Origin: an uncultured Collinsella sp.
Lineage (GTDB): Bacteria > Actinomycetota > Coriobacteriia > Coriobacteriales > Coriobacteriaceae
NCBI GenBank assembly: GCA_958346935.1
Contig: CATVTM010000009.1
Coordinates: 1-42,307, forward strand
Length of the DNA stretch: 42,307 bases
Direction of reading: 5' to 3'
The notes beneath the pieces are model-generated. The model had not been told where the DNA came from. It did not search any database and saw only the letters and a list, made by a program, of their open reading frames with translations. The translations under genes were made by a program, and so were the position numbers. The first letter of the stretch is position 1. The number at the start of each line of letters is the position of its first letter. Shown piece by piece: positions 33,397-41,362 of this stretch.

Positions 33397-34611
33397 ATGA
33401 AATACGACTTTAGCTCGCTTATCGACCGCCACGGCATGGATGCCATCGCCGTTGACTCTTGGGGCGAGATCCCCGGTATGGCTCCGAACGCACCCGACGA
33501 GGGCTTCGACCGCATTCCCATGTGGGTGGCCGACATGAACTTCGCCACGGTGCCCACGGTTCAGGAGTACATCATCAAGCGCGCTCAGCACCCCATGTTT
33601 GGCTACTTCAATCCGCGTCCCGAGTACTTCGACCGCATCATCGAATGGCAGGGCCGCCGCAATGGCGTCGAGGGCCTGCGCCCTGAACATATTGGCTACG
33701 AAAACGGCGTGCTGGGCGGGGTCGTGTCGACGTTGCGCGCGTATGTCCAGCCGGGCGATGCGGTGCTGGTCCATAGCCCCACCTACATTGGTTTTACCAA
33801 GTCTATCGAAGCCGCGGGCTATCGTATTGTCCACAGCCCGCTTAAGCTCGACGACCAGGGCGTGTGGCGCATGGACTTTGAGGACATGGAGCGCAAACTC
33901 GCCCAAAACCACATCCATGCCGCGGTGTTCTGCTCGCCGCACAATCCCTGCGGCCGCGTATGGGAGCGCGACGAGATCGAACGTGCCATGGACATTTATC
34001 GCCAGCACGATTGCGTGGTGATTTCGGACGAGATTTGGTCCGATATCATCCTGCCGGGACACAAGCATATTCCGACGCAGTCGGTAAGCGAGGACGCCCG
34101 CATGCGCACGGTTGCCCTCTATGCGCCCAGCAAGACGTTCAACCTGGCGGGCCTGGTCGGCAGCTACCACATCATCTATAACGAGACGCTGCGCGACCGC
34201 GTGTGCGCCGTGTCCGACAAGACCCACTACAACGAGATGAACGTCCTCTCTATGCATGCGCTTATCGGTGCCTACCAGCCGCAGGGCTACGAGTGGGTGG
34301 ACGAGCTCAACCAGGTGCTTGCCGGCAATATCGAGTACTTCTGCGATTACGTGGACGAGCATTTTGAGGGCGTGTCCTATTCGCGTCCGCAGGGCACGTA
34401 CATGGTGTTTCTGGACTGCACCGAGTGGTGCCGCGAGCATGGCCGCGATATTCAGTGGCTGCTCGACGAGGGGGCGCGCGTAGGCGTGGGATATCAGGAC
34501 GGCCGCCCGTTCCACGGGCCCTGCCACATTCGCGTGAATCTGGCGCTGCCGCTTTCGCGCGTAAGGGAAGCGTGCGACCGCCTGGACCGCTACGTTTTTA
34601 ATGCACGGTAA
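33397..34611 (+). CDS. PatB/MalY-type PLP-dependent C-S lyase
   Basis: This is a fold-type I pyridoxal-phosphate enzyme of 404 residues. It starts YDFSSLIDRHGMDAIAVDSW and has MWVADMNFATVP, SPHNPCGRVW, the Asp211 PLP-pyridine contact (VISDEIWSD) and the PLP lysine Lys246 in APSKTFNLAGL, typical of the MalY/PatB cystathionine beta-lyase group, which breaks down cysteine conjugates to pyruvate, ammonia and a thiol. A simple aminotransferase is less likely. The start at 33397 follows GGGAG; an ATG at 33328 would add a 23-residue tail without motif. The gene is monocistronic, followed by a stem at 34621-34662. Confidence 0.9.
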   Translation: MKYDFSSLIDRHGMDAIAVDSWGEIPGMAPNAPDEGFDRIPMWVADMNFATVPTVQEYIIKRAQHPMFGYFNPRPEYFDRIIEWQGRRNGVEGLRPEHIGYENGVLGGVVSTLRAYVQPGDAVLVHSPTYIGFTKSIEAAGYRIVHSPLKLDDQGVWRMDFEDMERKLAQNHIHAAVFCSPHNPCGRVWERDEIERAMDIYRQHDCVVISDEIWSDIILPGHKHIPTQSVSEDARMRTVALYAPSKTFNLAGLVGSYHIIYNETLRDRVCAVSDKTHYNEMNVLSMHALIGAYQPQGYEWVDELNQVLAGNIEYFCDYVDEHFEGVSYSRPQGTYMVFLDCTEWCREHGRDIQWLLDEGARVGVGYQDGRPFHGPCHIRVNLALPLSRVREACDRLDRYVFNAR

Positions 34612-34620
34612 GCGTGCGCT

Positions 34621-34662
34621 GCATGCGGGGTCTTCTGCCAAGTCGGCCGGAAGGCCCCGCAT
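34621..34662 (+). terminator. Hairpin after C-S lyase gene
   Basis: CATGCGGGG pairs with CCCCGCATG with an inner CTTC/GAAG extension. No T-run follows, so terminator function is uncertain. Confidence 0.45.
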
Positions 34663-34682
34663 GGTAAAACGTCTGTAACCAT

Positions 34683-34713
34683 TGGGTGCTCGTGTGGTTT
34701 TGTTTGCTATTAT
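34683..34713 (+). promoter_or_regulatory. Promoter of SBP-hybrid kinase operon
   Basis: TTGGGT (34683-34688) and TATTAT (34708-34713) are 19 bp apart in an AT-rich patch 43 bp before the lipoprotein ATG. Confidence 0.4.
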
Positions 34714-34755
34714 CTTTAACCATTTCAGTCTGTAAACAGGATCGTCTGGAGTTCG

Positions 34756-35625
34756 ATGAAAAGACCCCGTCGCTCGGCTGCCATTTCGTTGTTTGTCGCG
34801 CTTGCAGTGGCGAGCGCCTTTGTCATAGCGATGGCCGGCTGTTCCGGGCACAATGACGAAGCCTCGACGCCAGCATCAAAAGTCCCGGACGCCTCGCAGG
34901 CCAAAGACGACAACCTTAAGACGCTCAACGTCGGCAGTGACCTCTATCCACCGTTTGTGTATACCGACGAGTACGGCGATATCGTTGGCCTGGACGTCGA
35001 GATATTAACCGAGGCTTTGGCCCGCATTGGTTACAAGCCAAAATACCAGATGATCGATTGGGAAAAGAAGAAAGAGCTGCTGGTGAGCGGCGAACTCGAT
35101 TGTGTCATGGGCAGCTTTAGCATGACGGGTCGCGAAAACGAGTATCGTTGGGCTGGCCCGTACCTTGCGAGTCGCCAGGTGGTCGCGGTCGATCCCCAGA
35201 GCGATATCTACACGCTTGCCGATCTTGAGGATAAGATCGTGGCGGTTCAGTCCACCACCAAGCCTGAGGGCATTTTGCTCAATCGCACAAATGAAAACGT
35301 TCCGCAGATCAAGGAGCTCTACTGCTTTTCGGACCGTTCATGCCTGAACCCGGCGCTCGTCGAGGGCCTGGTCGACGCCATCGCCGCGCATGAGTCCTTG
35401 CTGCTCACCTACGAAAAAGACTATGGCGTAACGTATCGAATTTTGGATGAGCCGCTGCTAGAGGTTGGTTTGGGCACCGCTTTCGATATCAACGATACAC
35501 GCGGCATCGACGTTAAGCTCACTCATGCCTACCAAGAAATGCTTGCCGATGGCACCATGGAACGCCTGGTGTCAAAGTACTTTGATGACCCTTCGCCATT
35601 TTTGAATGTGGAGGGCCTGTCATGA
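34756..35625 (+). CDS. Substrate-binding lipoprotein, SBP_bac_3 type
   Basis: This is a 289-residue amino-acid-type binding protein anchored to the outer membrane face. The signal (MKRPRRSAAISLFVALAVAS) ends in the lipobox MAGC with Cys29. The binding domain has LNVGSDLYPPFVYTDEYGDIVGLDVEI, ELDCVMGSFSMTGRENEYRW and AGPYLASRQVV, standard for SBP_bac_3. Its stop overlaps the start of the hybrid kinase by 4 bp, so it probably acts as the kinase's ligand-sensing partner; no transporter permease is nearby. The ligand is unknown. Confidence 0.9.
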   Translation: MKRPRRSAAISLFVALAVASAFVIAMAGCSGHNDEASTPASKVPDASQAKDDNLKTLNVGSDLYPPFVYTDEYGDIVGLDVEILTEALARIGYKPKYQMIDWEKKKELLVSGELDCVMGSFSMTGRENEYRWAGPYLASRQVVAVDPQSDIYTLADLEDKIVAVQSTTKPEGILLNRTNENVPQIKELYCFSDRSCLNPALVEGLVDAIAAHESLLLTYEKDYGVTYRILDEPLLEVGLGTAFDINDTRGIDVKLTHAYQEMLADGTMERLVSKYFDDPSPFLNVEGLS

Positions 35626-37814
35626 TCGATGCGCCTGACCACGCCGTAGAGGAGCGGGGCAATCGTTCGGCAGGGGCATGGCTCCTTGTCGCTCTGCTGG
35701 GGATAGTGCTCTCGGTTGCTGCCGGCATGATGAGCTACGGCTACATGACGGCCCAAGCCGAGCAGCGCTTTGCTGACGTTGTCGATTACGTGGCGACGCA
35801 GAGCCTTTCCTACGATGCATTCAACAGCGCCTATACGACCAAAAACCTGATTCGCGTTATGGAGATCGCCGGAGAGGCTGCCCGCGATATGGAGCGCGAC
35901 GGTTCGGTGGATAGCGCCATGCTGGAGCAATATGCCGACCAGTTCAACGTGAGCGCGCTGATCGTGACGGACACATCGGGCAATTTGGTGTCCGAGTCCT
36001 CGACGGGCGATGTGGGCTACGAGTCGCTCGCTACGTATCTCAAAGAATCACCCGTGCTGGAGGTGGCAACTCATCCGCTTAAGTCCTATACCGCCCGCAT
36101 CACGCTTGCGGATGATTCGGTCGCAGACATTGGCTGCGTGACTCGGCAGGACGGCGAGGGCATCGTTATCGCGGTAAGGCATCAGAGCGCGAAGGCGGTT
36201 GCAAGCAATACACTCAAACTGCAGAGCTTGCTTGATGGCTATGAAACCATCGATAGCGGCAATATCGTGATCGAAAGCGACGGCAAGGTCGTTGCGACCA
36301 ATGCCGTTGAACCCACCGTATTGGGCGTATTCAATCTGCCTGCGACGGACGTCTTCATTGTCGACGGTATCAAGGATCGATGCCTGGCTGGTAAGGTCAA
36401 ATTGATTAACGCCGACGGCGAGTGGTATTTGGGTACATTTGGAAAAGCGCACAAATTCTATGTGTACACCTATGCCTCGGCGCAGCGCTTCTTTGAGGTT
36501 GTCGCGGCTGTTGCTGCCGGCGTGCTGGCGCTCTACAGCGGTGTTATAGCCGTTGTTGTGACGGTGCGTCGCCGCGCTGATCGCCGACGTTTGACGGACT
36601 TGCTGCAGCAGGAGCGCGACTATGGCGACAAGCTGGCAAAGGCGGCGCGTGAGGCCTCGTCTGCCAACTCGGCAAAGACGGAGTTTCTGCGTCGCATGAG
36701 CCACGATCTGCGCACGCCCATCAACGGCATTCGCGGCATGGTCGAGGTCGGCGATGCCAATGCGGACGATTTGCAAAAGCAGACCGAGTGCCGCTCAAAG
36801 ATCTGGACGGCGTCGGGGCTGCTGCTCGACCTTGCCAACGAGGCACTCGATATGAGTCGCCTGGAGAGCGGCCAGGTCGACCTGAACCTCGTACCCACAA
36901 ATTTGGTGGCACTCAACTGTGAAGTGCGCGATATTCTGGAGCGCCAGGCCGAGGAGCGTTTGGTGACAATTATCTGCGACCAGCAGACGCTTGATCATCC
37001 CTATGCACGGGTGAGCGTGACGCACCTCAAGCGCTTGTTGCTCAATATTGCCGGCAATGCCGTCAAGTACAACCGCCAAGGCGGCTATGTTCGCCTGGTG
37101 TGCCGCGAGGTGGAGCCAGCGGATGGCGTTCCCGTCTATGAATACACGATCGCCGACAACGGTATTGGCATGAGCGAGGAGTTCCAGCAGCACCTCTACG
37201 AGCCGTTTTGCCGCGAGGAGCAACAGGTGGAAGGCGCCTCATCGGGAACTGGCCTGGGCGCGCCTATCGCAAAACAGTTGGTCGAGCTTATGGGCGGAAC
37301 CATGAGCTTTACGAGCGTCTTGGGACAGGGGACGACGTTTACCATCCGCCTGCCGTTCGAGAAATGCAAGCGCTCCGAGATTCCTCAGGCAGTTCGCGCG
37401 GATGCGGGCGATGGCGATGCGCTCCAGGGCTTGCGCGTTTTGCTCGTAGAGGATAACGATCTGAATGCCGAGATCGCGCAGTTTACGCTCAGCCGTGCCG
37501 GTGCCGTCGTGACGCATGCTAAGGATGGCGAGTCTGCCGTTGAGGCGTTTGCCGCGAGCGCACCGCACGAGTACGACGTGGTGTTGATGGACATCATGAT
37601 GCCTGGCATCGATGGCCTTGAGGCCACGCGTCAGATTCGAGCGCTCGATCGCGAGGATGCCGCGACCACGCCGATTATCGCCGTGAGTGCCAACGCCTTT
37701 GCCGACGACCGCAGGCTTTCGCGTGAGGCGGGCATGAACGCGCACCTGAGTAAACCCGTGAGCTCGCAAGAGCTCGTCGAGGCGCTAGCGCACATTGCCG
37801 CCGACGCTTCATAA
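35622..37814 (+). CDS. Hybrid histidine kinase with receiver domain
   Basis: This is a 730-residue membrane kinase. TM1 (about 18-40), an extracellular sensor region (about 45-290) with dCache-like strands (SALIVTDTSGNLVSES) and TM2 (about 293-315). HisKA begins near 352 with His361 in RMSHDLRTPINGIRGM, the HATPase has LLLNIAGNAVKYN, IADNGIGMS and GTGLGAPIAKQLVELMGG. A receiver domain closes the protein, with Asp657 in LMDIMMPGIDG and Lys in HLSKP. No DNA-binding output is present, and no Hpt or partner regulator lies nearby. It is co-transcribed with the substrate-binding lipoprotein; the stop is followed by a terminator. Confidence 0.95.
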   Translation: MIDAPDHAVEERGNRSAGAWLLVALLGIVLSVAAGMMSYGYMTAQAEQRFADVVDYVATQSLSYDAFNSAYTTKNLIRVMEIAGEAARDMERDGSVDSAMLEQYADQFNVSALIVTDTSGNLVSESSTGDVGYESLATYLKESPVLEVATHPLKSYTARITLADDSVADIGCVTRQDGEGIVIAVRHQSAKAVASNTLKLQSLLDGYETIDSGNIVIESDGKVVATNAVEPTVLGVFNLPATDVFIVDGIKDRCLAGKVKLINADGEWYLGTFGKAHKFYVYTYASAQRFFEVVAAVAAGVLALYSGVIAVVVTVRRRADRRRLTDLLQQERDYGDKLAKAAREASSANSAKTEFLRRMSHDLRTPINGIRGMVEVGDANADDLQKQTECRSKIWTASGLLLDLANEALDMSRLESGQVDLNLVPTNLVALNCEVRDILERQAEERLVTIICDQQTLDHPYARVSVTHLKRLLLNIAGNAVKYNRQGGYVRLVCREVEPADGVPVYEYTIADNGIGMSEEFQQHLYEPFCREEQQVEGASSGTGLGAPIAKQLVELMGGTMSFTSVLGQGTTFTIRLPFEKCKRSEIPQAVRADAGDGDALQGLRVLLVEDNDLNAEIAQFTLSRAGAVVTHAKDGESAVEAFAASAPHEYDVVLMDIMMPGIDGLEATRQIRALDREDAATTPIIAVSANAFADDRRLSREAGMNAHLSKPVSSQELVEALAHIAADAS

Positions 37815-37816
37815 GC

Positions 37817-37860
37817 ATATGGCCCGGTTCCAAGGTTGGTTGGAACTGGGCCATATTGCT
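37817..37860. terminator. Terminator hairpin between convergent genes
   Basis: ATATGGCCCGGTTCCA (37817-37832) pairs with TGGAACTGGGCCATAT (37841-37856) with one G-T pair. T-runs are poor, but it lies between two convergent genes. Confidence 0.65.
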
Positions 37861-37883
37861 ATTTGCGAGACCTGCTGAGGGGC

Positions 37884-38363
37884 TTACTTTTCCTGAATTT
37901 GCTTACCGCAAAGATGCTCAATCGTAATCTCGTAGAGCTGGACGCCCTTAATATCCTTGGCGATTTCCTCTTCGACTTCCTCGGCAGAAGGGTAGTACTT
38001 AAGCGCGAGCTGGCGGACTTTGTCCTCGATAAACGCGGGGGTGTCATTCGCCAGGCGACAACGGCCAAAGACGACGGTGCTCATAACGTAGGGAGCCCAG
38101 TCACCGTCCTTGTACCACTCGTTGCCGTAAACGGTAAAGCAGACCTTGTCATCGCGCTTGAGTGCGTCGACCTTGTGGCCGGCCTTGGCGCCATGGAAAT
38201 AAATCTTGTCGTGCTCGGCGTCAAAGAAGTAGTTGACGGGAATGGCGTACGGGTAGCCATCGTCGCCGTTGACGGCAAAGACGCCGCGCTTGCAGGTGGC
38301 GAGCAGTTTGCGCGCTTCCTCGTCGGTGATGGCGCGTTTCTTTCGGCGTAAGGGCCTAAACAT
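37884..38363 (-). CDS. Pyridoxamine 5'-phosphate oxidase-like flavoprotein
   Basis: This is a 159-residue split-barrel flavin-binding protein of the pyridoxamine oxidase-related family (NimA-like). Characteristic segments: ITDEEARKLLATCKRGVFAVNGDDGYPYAIPVNYFFD, IYFHGAKAGHKVDALKRDDKVCFTVYG and STVVFGRCRL. The family includes nitroimidazole-reduction proteins and heme-binding relatives; the actual substrate is unknown. The start at 38363 follows AAAGGAAG. It is convergent with the hybrid kinase on its left and lies downstream of the second hybrid kinase on its right, 42 bp away on the same strand, so the two may be co-transcribed. Confidence 0.9.
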   Translation of the reverse strand: MFRPLRRKKRAITDEEARKLLATCKRGVFAVNGDDGYPYAIPVNYFFDAEHDKIYFHGAKAGHKVDALKRDDKVCFTVYGNEWYKDGDWAPYVMSTVVFGRCRLANDTPAFIEDKVRQLALKYYPSAEEVEEEIAKDIKGVQLYEITIEHLCGKQIQEK

Positions 38364-38405
38364 CGTTGGCTTCCTTTCTGGTCGTGCGTGGTGGTTGAGC
38401 ACAAA

Positions 38406-41210
38406 CTATAGCGAAACGGATCCGTTTTTCTTGATGCGGGCGAGTATGTTTTTGAGCTTGTTAAAGTCGAGCGGTTTGGACAGATGGGCGTTCATGCCGG
38501 CGTCGTGTGCCGCCTTGGCGTCTTCGGCAAAGGCGTTGGCGGTGAGCGCGATGATGGGGATATCGGCTGCATCGACCTTCTCGCTCAGACGAATCACGCG
38601 GGTTGCCTCGTAGCCGTCCATGTCCGGCATCATGATGTCCATCAAAATGGCATCGAAGCTGCCGGCGGGATGCGACAGGTACAGATCGACGACTTCGTTG
38701 CCGTTGGCGGCGCGGGTGACCACGATGCCCTCGGATTCTAGCAGCGCCTGGGCAATCTCGGCATTCAATTCGTTGTCTTCGGCGAGCAGCACGTTCATGT
38801 CGGCGAGCGAGCAGTCGGGCGCACTCTCAACCGGATTCGCCCGCGCCTGGGGATTCTCGTCGATATCGAGCGGAATCTCCACGTAGAACGAGGTGCCCAC
38901 ATGGAGCTCACTGGTGACTTCGATGGTGCCGCCCATCAGTTCAATAAGCGACTTGACGATTGGCATGCCCATGCCGGTTCCTTGGAACTTGCTGCGCGCA
39001 TCGTCACCTTCTTGGGCAAACGGCTCGTAGATATGCTTTAAAAACTTGGGAGTCATACCAATGCCGGTATCCGAAACGCTAAAGCAAAAGAGCGCGCGCC
39101 CGTTATCGAGTGGCTTGGTATTTGAGCTAAAGGTGACGGAGCCGCCGTGCTTGTTGTACTTAATGCTGTTGTCTAACAGGTTGATCATGATCTGTCGGAT
39201 ATGGGTGGGACTGCCGATCATGTATGGCCCCGTGGCGTACGGCAGACTATTGTCCTGCATTGTGATGGCGTTACTGGACGCGCGGAGCTTGCACAGCACC
39301 AGTGTATCGTCACAGAGCTCTTTGAGGTTAAAAGGCGCATGCTCCAGTGTTAGCTTGCGGTCTTCGATTTTGCCCATTTCGAGGATGTCGTTGATCAGCG
39401 AGAGCAGGTGATTGGCGGCAACGCGCGCCTTGGCACGGCTCTCGCGGGCGACCTGGATATCGCCTTCCTTCAATTCCTCGATCTCGATAAGGCCCAGGAT
39501 ACCGTTGAGCGGCGTTCGGATGTCGTGGCTCATGCGCGTGAGGAATGCCGTCTTAGCGGCGTTGGCAGCGTCGGCTTTTTTGCGCTCGGTTCGAGCGCGC
39601 ACGAGCGCCCAGATGAGCAGGACGATACCGACCGACAACATACCGATGAGGGCAGCTGCAACGGCGGCACGGTTGCGATAAAGGAATTGAAGCGTGTTGG
39701 ATTCCTGGGCCGTGTACGACGTGGAGGAGTAATTGCTTGCGGAGAGCGATTCTCCGGCATTGATGATGCCCTTGTTGATGATTCCCAGCAGCTCGGGCTT
39801 TCCGCGCGAAATCCAGCACGAGAGCTCACAGGTGTCAGGGAGCTCGGCCGTCTCGTAACCTTCGAGATCATAACGGTCGCCGATGGTTTTTATGCGTGAG
39901 CTGGGAGCGACGATGCAGTGCGCCGTTCCCTTCCTGAGGGCGTCGAACGCTTCATCGTCGGATTGGTATTCGGTCACGGTCGCTGTGGGAAACAGGCTTT
40001 CAAGTGCATTTTTGTTGACAAACGATGATTTGGTACAGGCGATGTTCTGAAGGTCTTTGTTCAGGTCGCTGCCGGTGTGGATGGCGGTGAGGGACACGGT
40101 CCCCAACGATGCCGACTGCACAACGCCTGATTGCTCGGCAACCCAGTAATCTCGGTATACCGGCAGCGCAACGTCTATGCTTCCCTTTGACAGAGCCTTT
40201 GACATCATCTTGTAGCTATCAAAGGCGACGGTTTTGACCGTAATGCCAAATTTATCGTGCAACGTCGTCGCAAGCGATGCGAGCGAGCCTTCCATTTCGC
40301 CGTTTTCGTCTTCGTTGCAGTAGGGGAGTTTGCCCGTAATGTAGCCGAGCGTGATGGTGTTGTCATTTGCTTTGAGCCAGGAACGTTCGGGGCTGTTGAG
40401 CGATGATGAACCGCTGTTTTGGACCGAGTAGTTAGATTTGACATCGTCGATATAGCGTGGGTTGACGCGGGCGATTGCCGACATGGCGGCATTGATGTCG
40501 TCCATTAGGTCGGGGCGGCTTTTGGGGACGGCAAAGTAGTAGTCGCTCGAACCAACGTAGAACATGGGCGACGCATCGGGCGACGAAATGGTGTCGTTCA
40601 TGATGACGGCATCGACCTCGTTGTTTGCGAGCGCGTCAAAGAGAACGGAGCCTCCGTCATACTCTCTGTATGTGCAGGCAATTCCTTCGTTGGCGAGCCA
40701 CTGCTGGCCAACGAAGGTTTGCATAACGCCGGAGTTGCAGCCGATGGTAAGGCCTTGGAGCGCTTGGGGGTCACCCTTGGCCAGATCGTCGCGATCGGGC
40801 TTGGCGTAGATGTAGTAGCGCTCGGTGCCCTCGGGGTTCGAGGAAAAGAGCAGCTTTTGGGCGCGTTCCTCGGAGTAAGAGATGTTGGGCATGAGGTCGA
40901 TTTCGCCTGCCTCGAGCATGTCCATAAGCTCGGTGAAGGTGCCGGAGACGTATTCGTACCGCCAGCCGGGCGTGTAGTACGACAGGGTCTGGAGGTACTC
41001 GTAACCCCATCCCGAGAGACGCTCCCCGGGGGTGCCGTTCTGGAAGCCCTCGTTGTTGACGAGCCAACCAACGCGGACCGTCTTGACTTGCTGATCGGAG
41101 TCGGCGGCAAAGGCAGGGGCGGGCATGATGGTGCTCAGCACGGCGAGCGCGGTAAGCGCGGCGGCCAGGGTGCGACATATAACTGAACGAAGGACAGTGG
41201 CAGCTCTCAC
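38406..41210 (-). CDS. Hybrid kinase with two fused substrate-binding domains
   Basis: This is a 934-residue multidomain sensor. A signal-like N-terminus (hydrophobic TLAAALTALAVLSTIMPAPAFA) is followed by two SBP_bac_3-like domains (about 40-265 and 280-500), one membrane span (about 520-538), HisKA with His562 in RMSHDIRTPLNGILG, HATPase (MINLLDNSIKYN, VSDTGIGMT and GTGMGMPIVKSLIELMGG) and a C-terminal receiver with Asp858 in LMDIMMPDMDG. This is an EvgS/BvgS-like architecture without the PAS and Hpt parts. I prefer the GTG start at 41210, which has AGGA 6 bp upstream, over TTG 41216. It is the fused counterpart of the lipoprotein-hybrid kinase pair at 34756-37814. The DNA-binding output is absent. 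Confidence 0.95.
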   Translation of the reverse strand: MRAATVLRSVICRTLAAALTALAVLSTIMPAPAFAADSDQQVKTVRVGWLVNNEGFQNGTPGERLSGWGYEYLQTLSYYTPGWRYEYVSGTFTELMDMLEAGEIDLMPNISYSEERAQKLLFSSNPEGTERYYIYAKPDRDDLAKGDPQALQGLTIGCNSGVMQTFVGQQWLANEGIACTYREYDGGSVLFDALANNEVDAVIMNDTISSPDASPMFYVGSSDYYFAVPKSRPDLMDDINAAMSAIARVNPRYIDDVKSNYSVQNSGSSSLNSPERSWLKANDNTITLGYITGKLPYCNEDENGEMEGSLASLATTLHDKFGITVKTVAFDSYKMMSKALSKGSIDVALPVYRDYWVAEQSGVVQSASLGTVSLTAIHTGSDLNKDLQNIACTKSSFVNKNALESLFPTATVTEYQSDDEAFDALRKGTAHCIVAPSSRIKTIGDRYDLEGYETAELPDTCELSCWISRGKPELLGIINKGIINAGESLSASNYSSTSYTAQESNTLQFLYRNRAAVAAALIGMLSVGIVLLIWALVRARTERKKADAANAAKTAFLTRMSHDIRTPLNGILGLIEIEELKEGDIQVARESRAKARVAANHLLSLINDILEMGKIEDRKLTLEHAPFNLKELCDDTLVLCKLRASSNAITMQDNSLPYATGPYMIGSPTHIRQIMINLLDNSIKYNKHGGSVTFSSNTKPLDNGRALFCFSVSDTGIGMTPKFLKHIYEPFAQEGDDARSKFQGTGMGMPIVKSLIELMGGTIEVTSELHVGTSFYVEIPLDIDENPQARANPVESAPDCSLADMNVLLAEDNELNAEIAQALLESEGIVVTRAANGNEVVDLYLSHPAGSFDAILMDIMMPDMDGYEATRVIRLSEKVDAADIPIIALTANAFAEDAKAAHDAGMNAHLSKPLDFNKLKNILARIKKNGSVSL

Positions 41211-41297
41211 ATGCAATCCTAACGAATCGAGACATTACCGCATAAGGATACCAGCTCAGCCCGCCCAGCCGGCAGCGGCACCGCTAAACGCTCCCGC

Positions 41298-41328
41298 CCG
41301 GCAGTTGGGGACAGTCCCTTTCTGCCGG
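41298..41328. repeat. GGGAC-GTCCC hairpin repeat, copy 4
   Basis: CCGGCAG (41298-41304) pairs with CTGCCGG (41322-41328), and the core GGGGACAGTCCCTTT sits inside the arms. It belongs to the family at 28359, 30211 and 31225. Confidence 0.8.
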
Positions 41329-41362
41329 CACAGACGATATGAGCAGGACATAAAAACATTGA

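Noticed and set aside
33331..34851. 506-codon minus-strand frame opposite the C-S lyase
   Set aside because: Shadow frame; the plus strand encodes a complete PLP enzyme.
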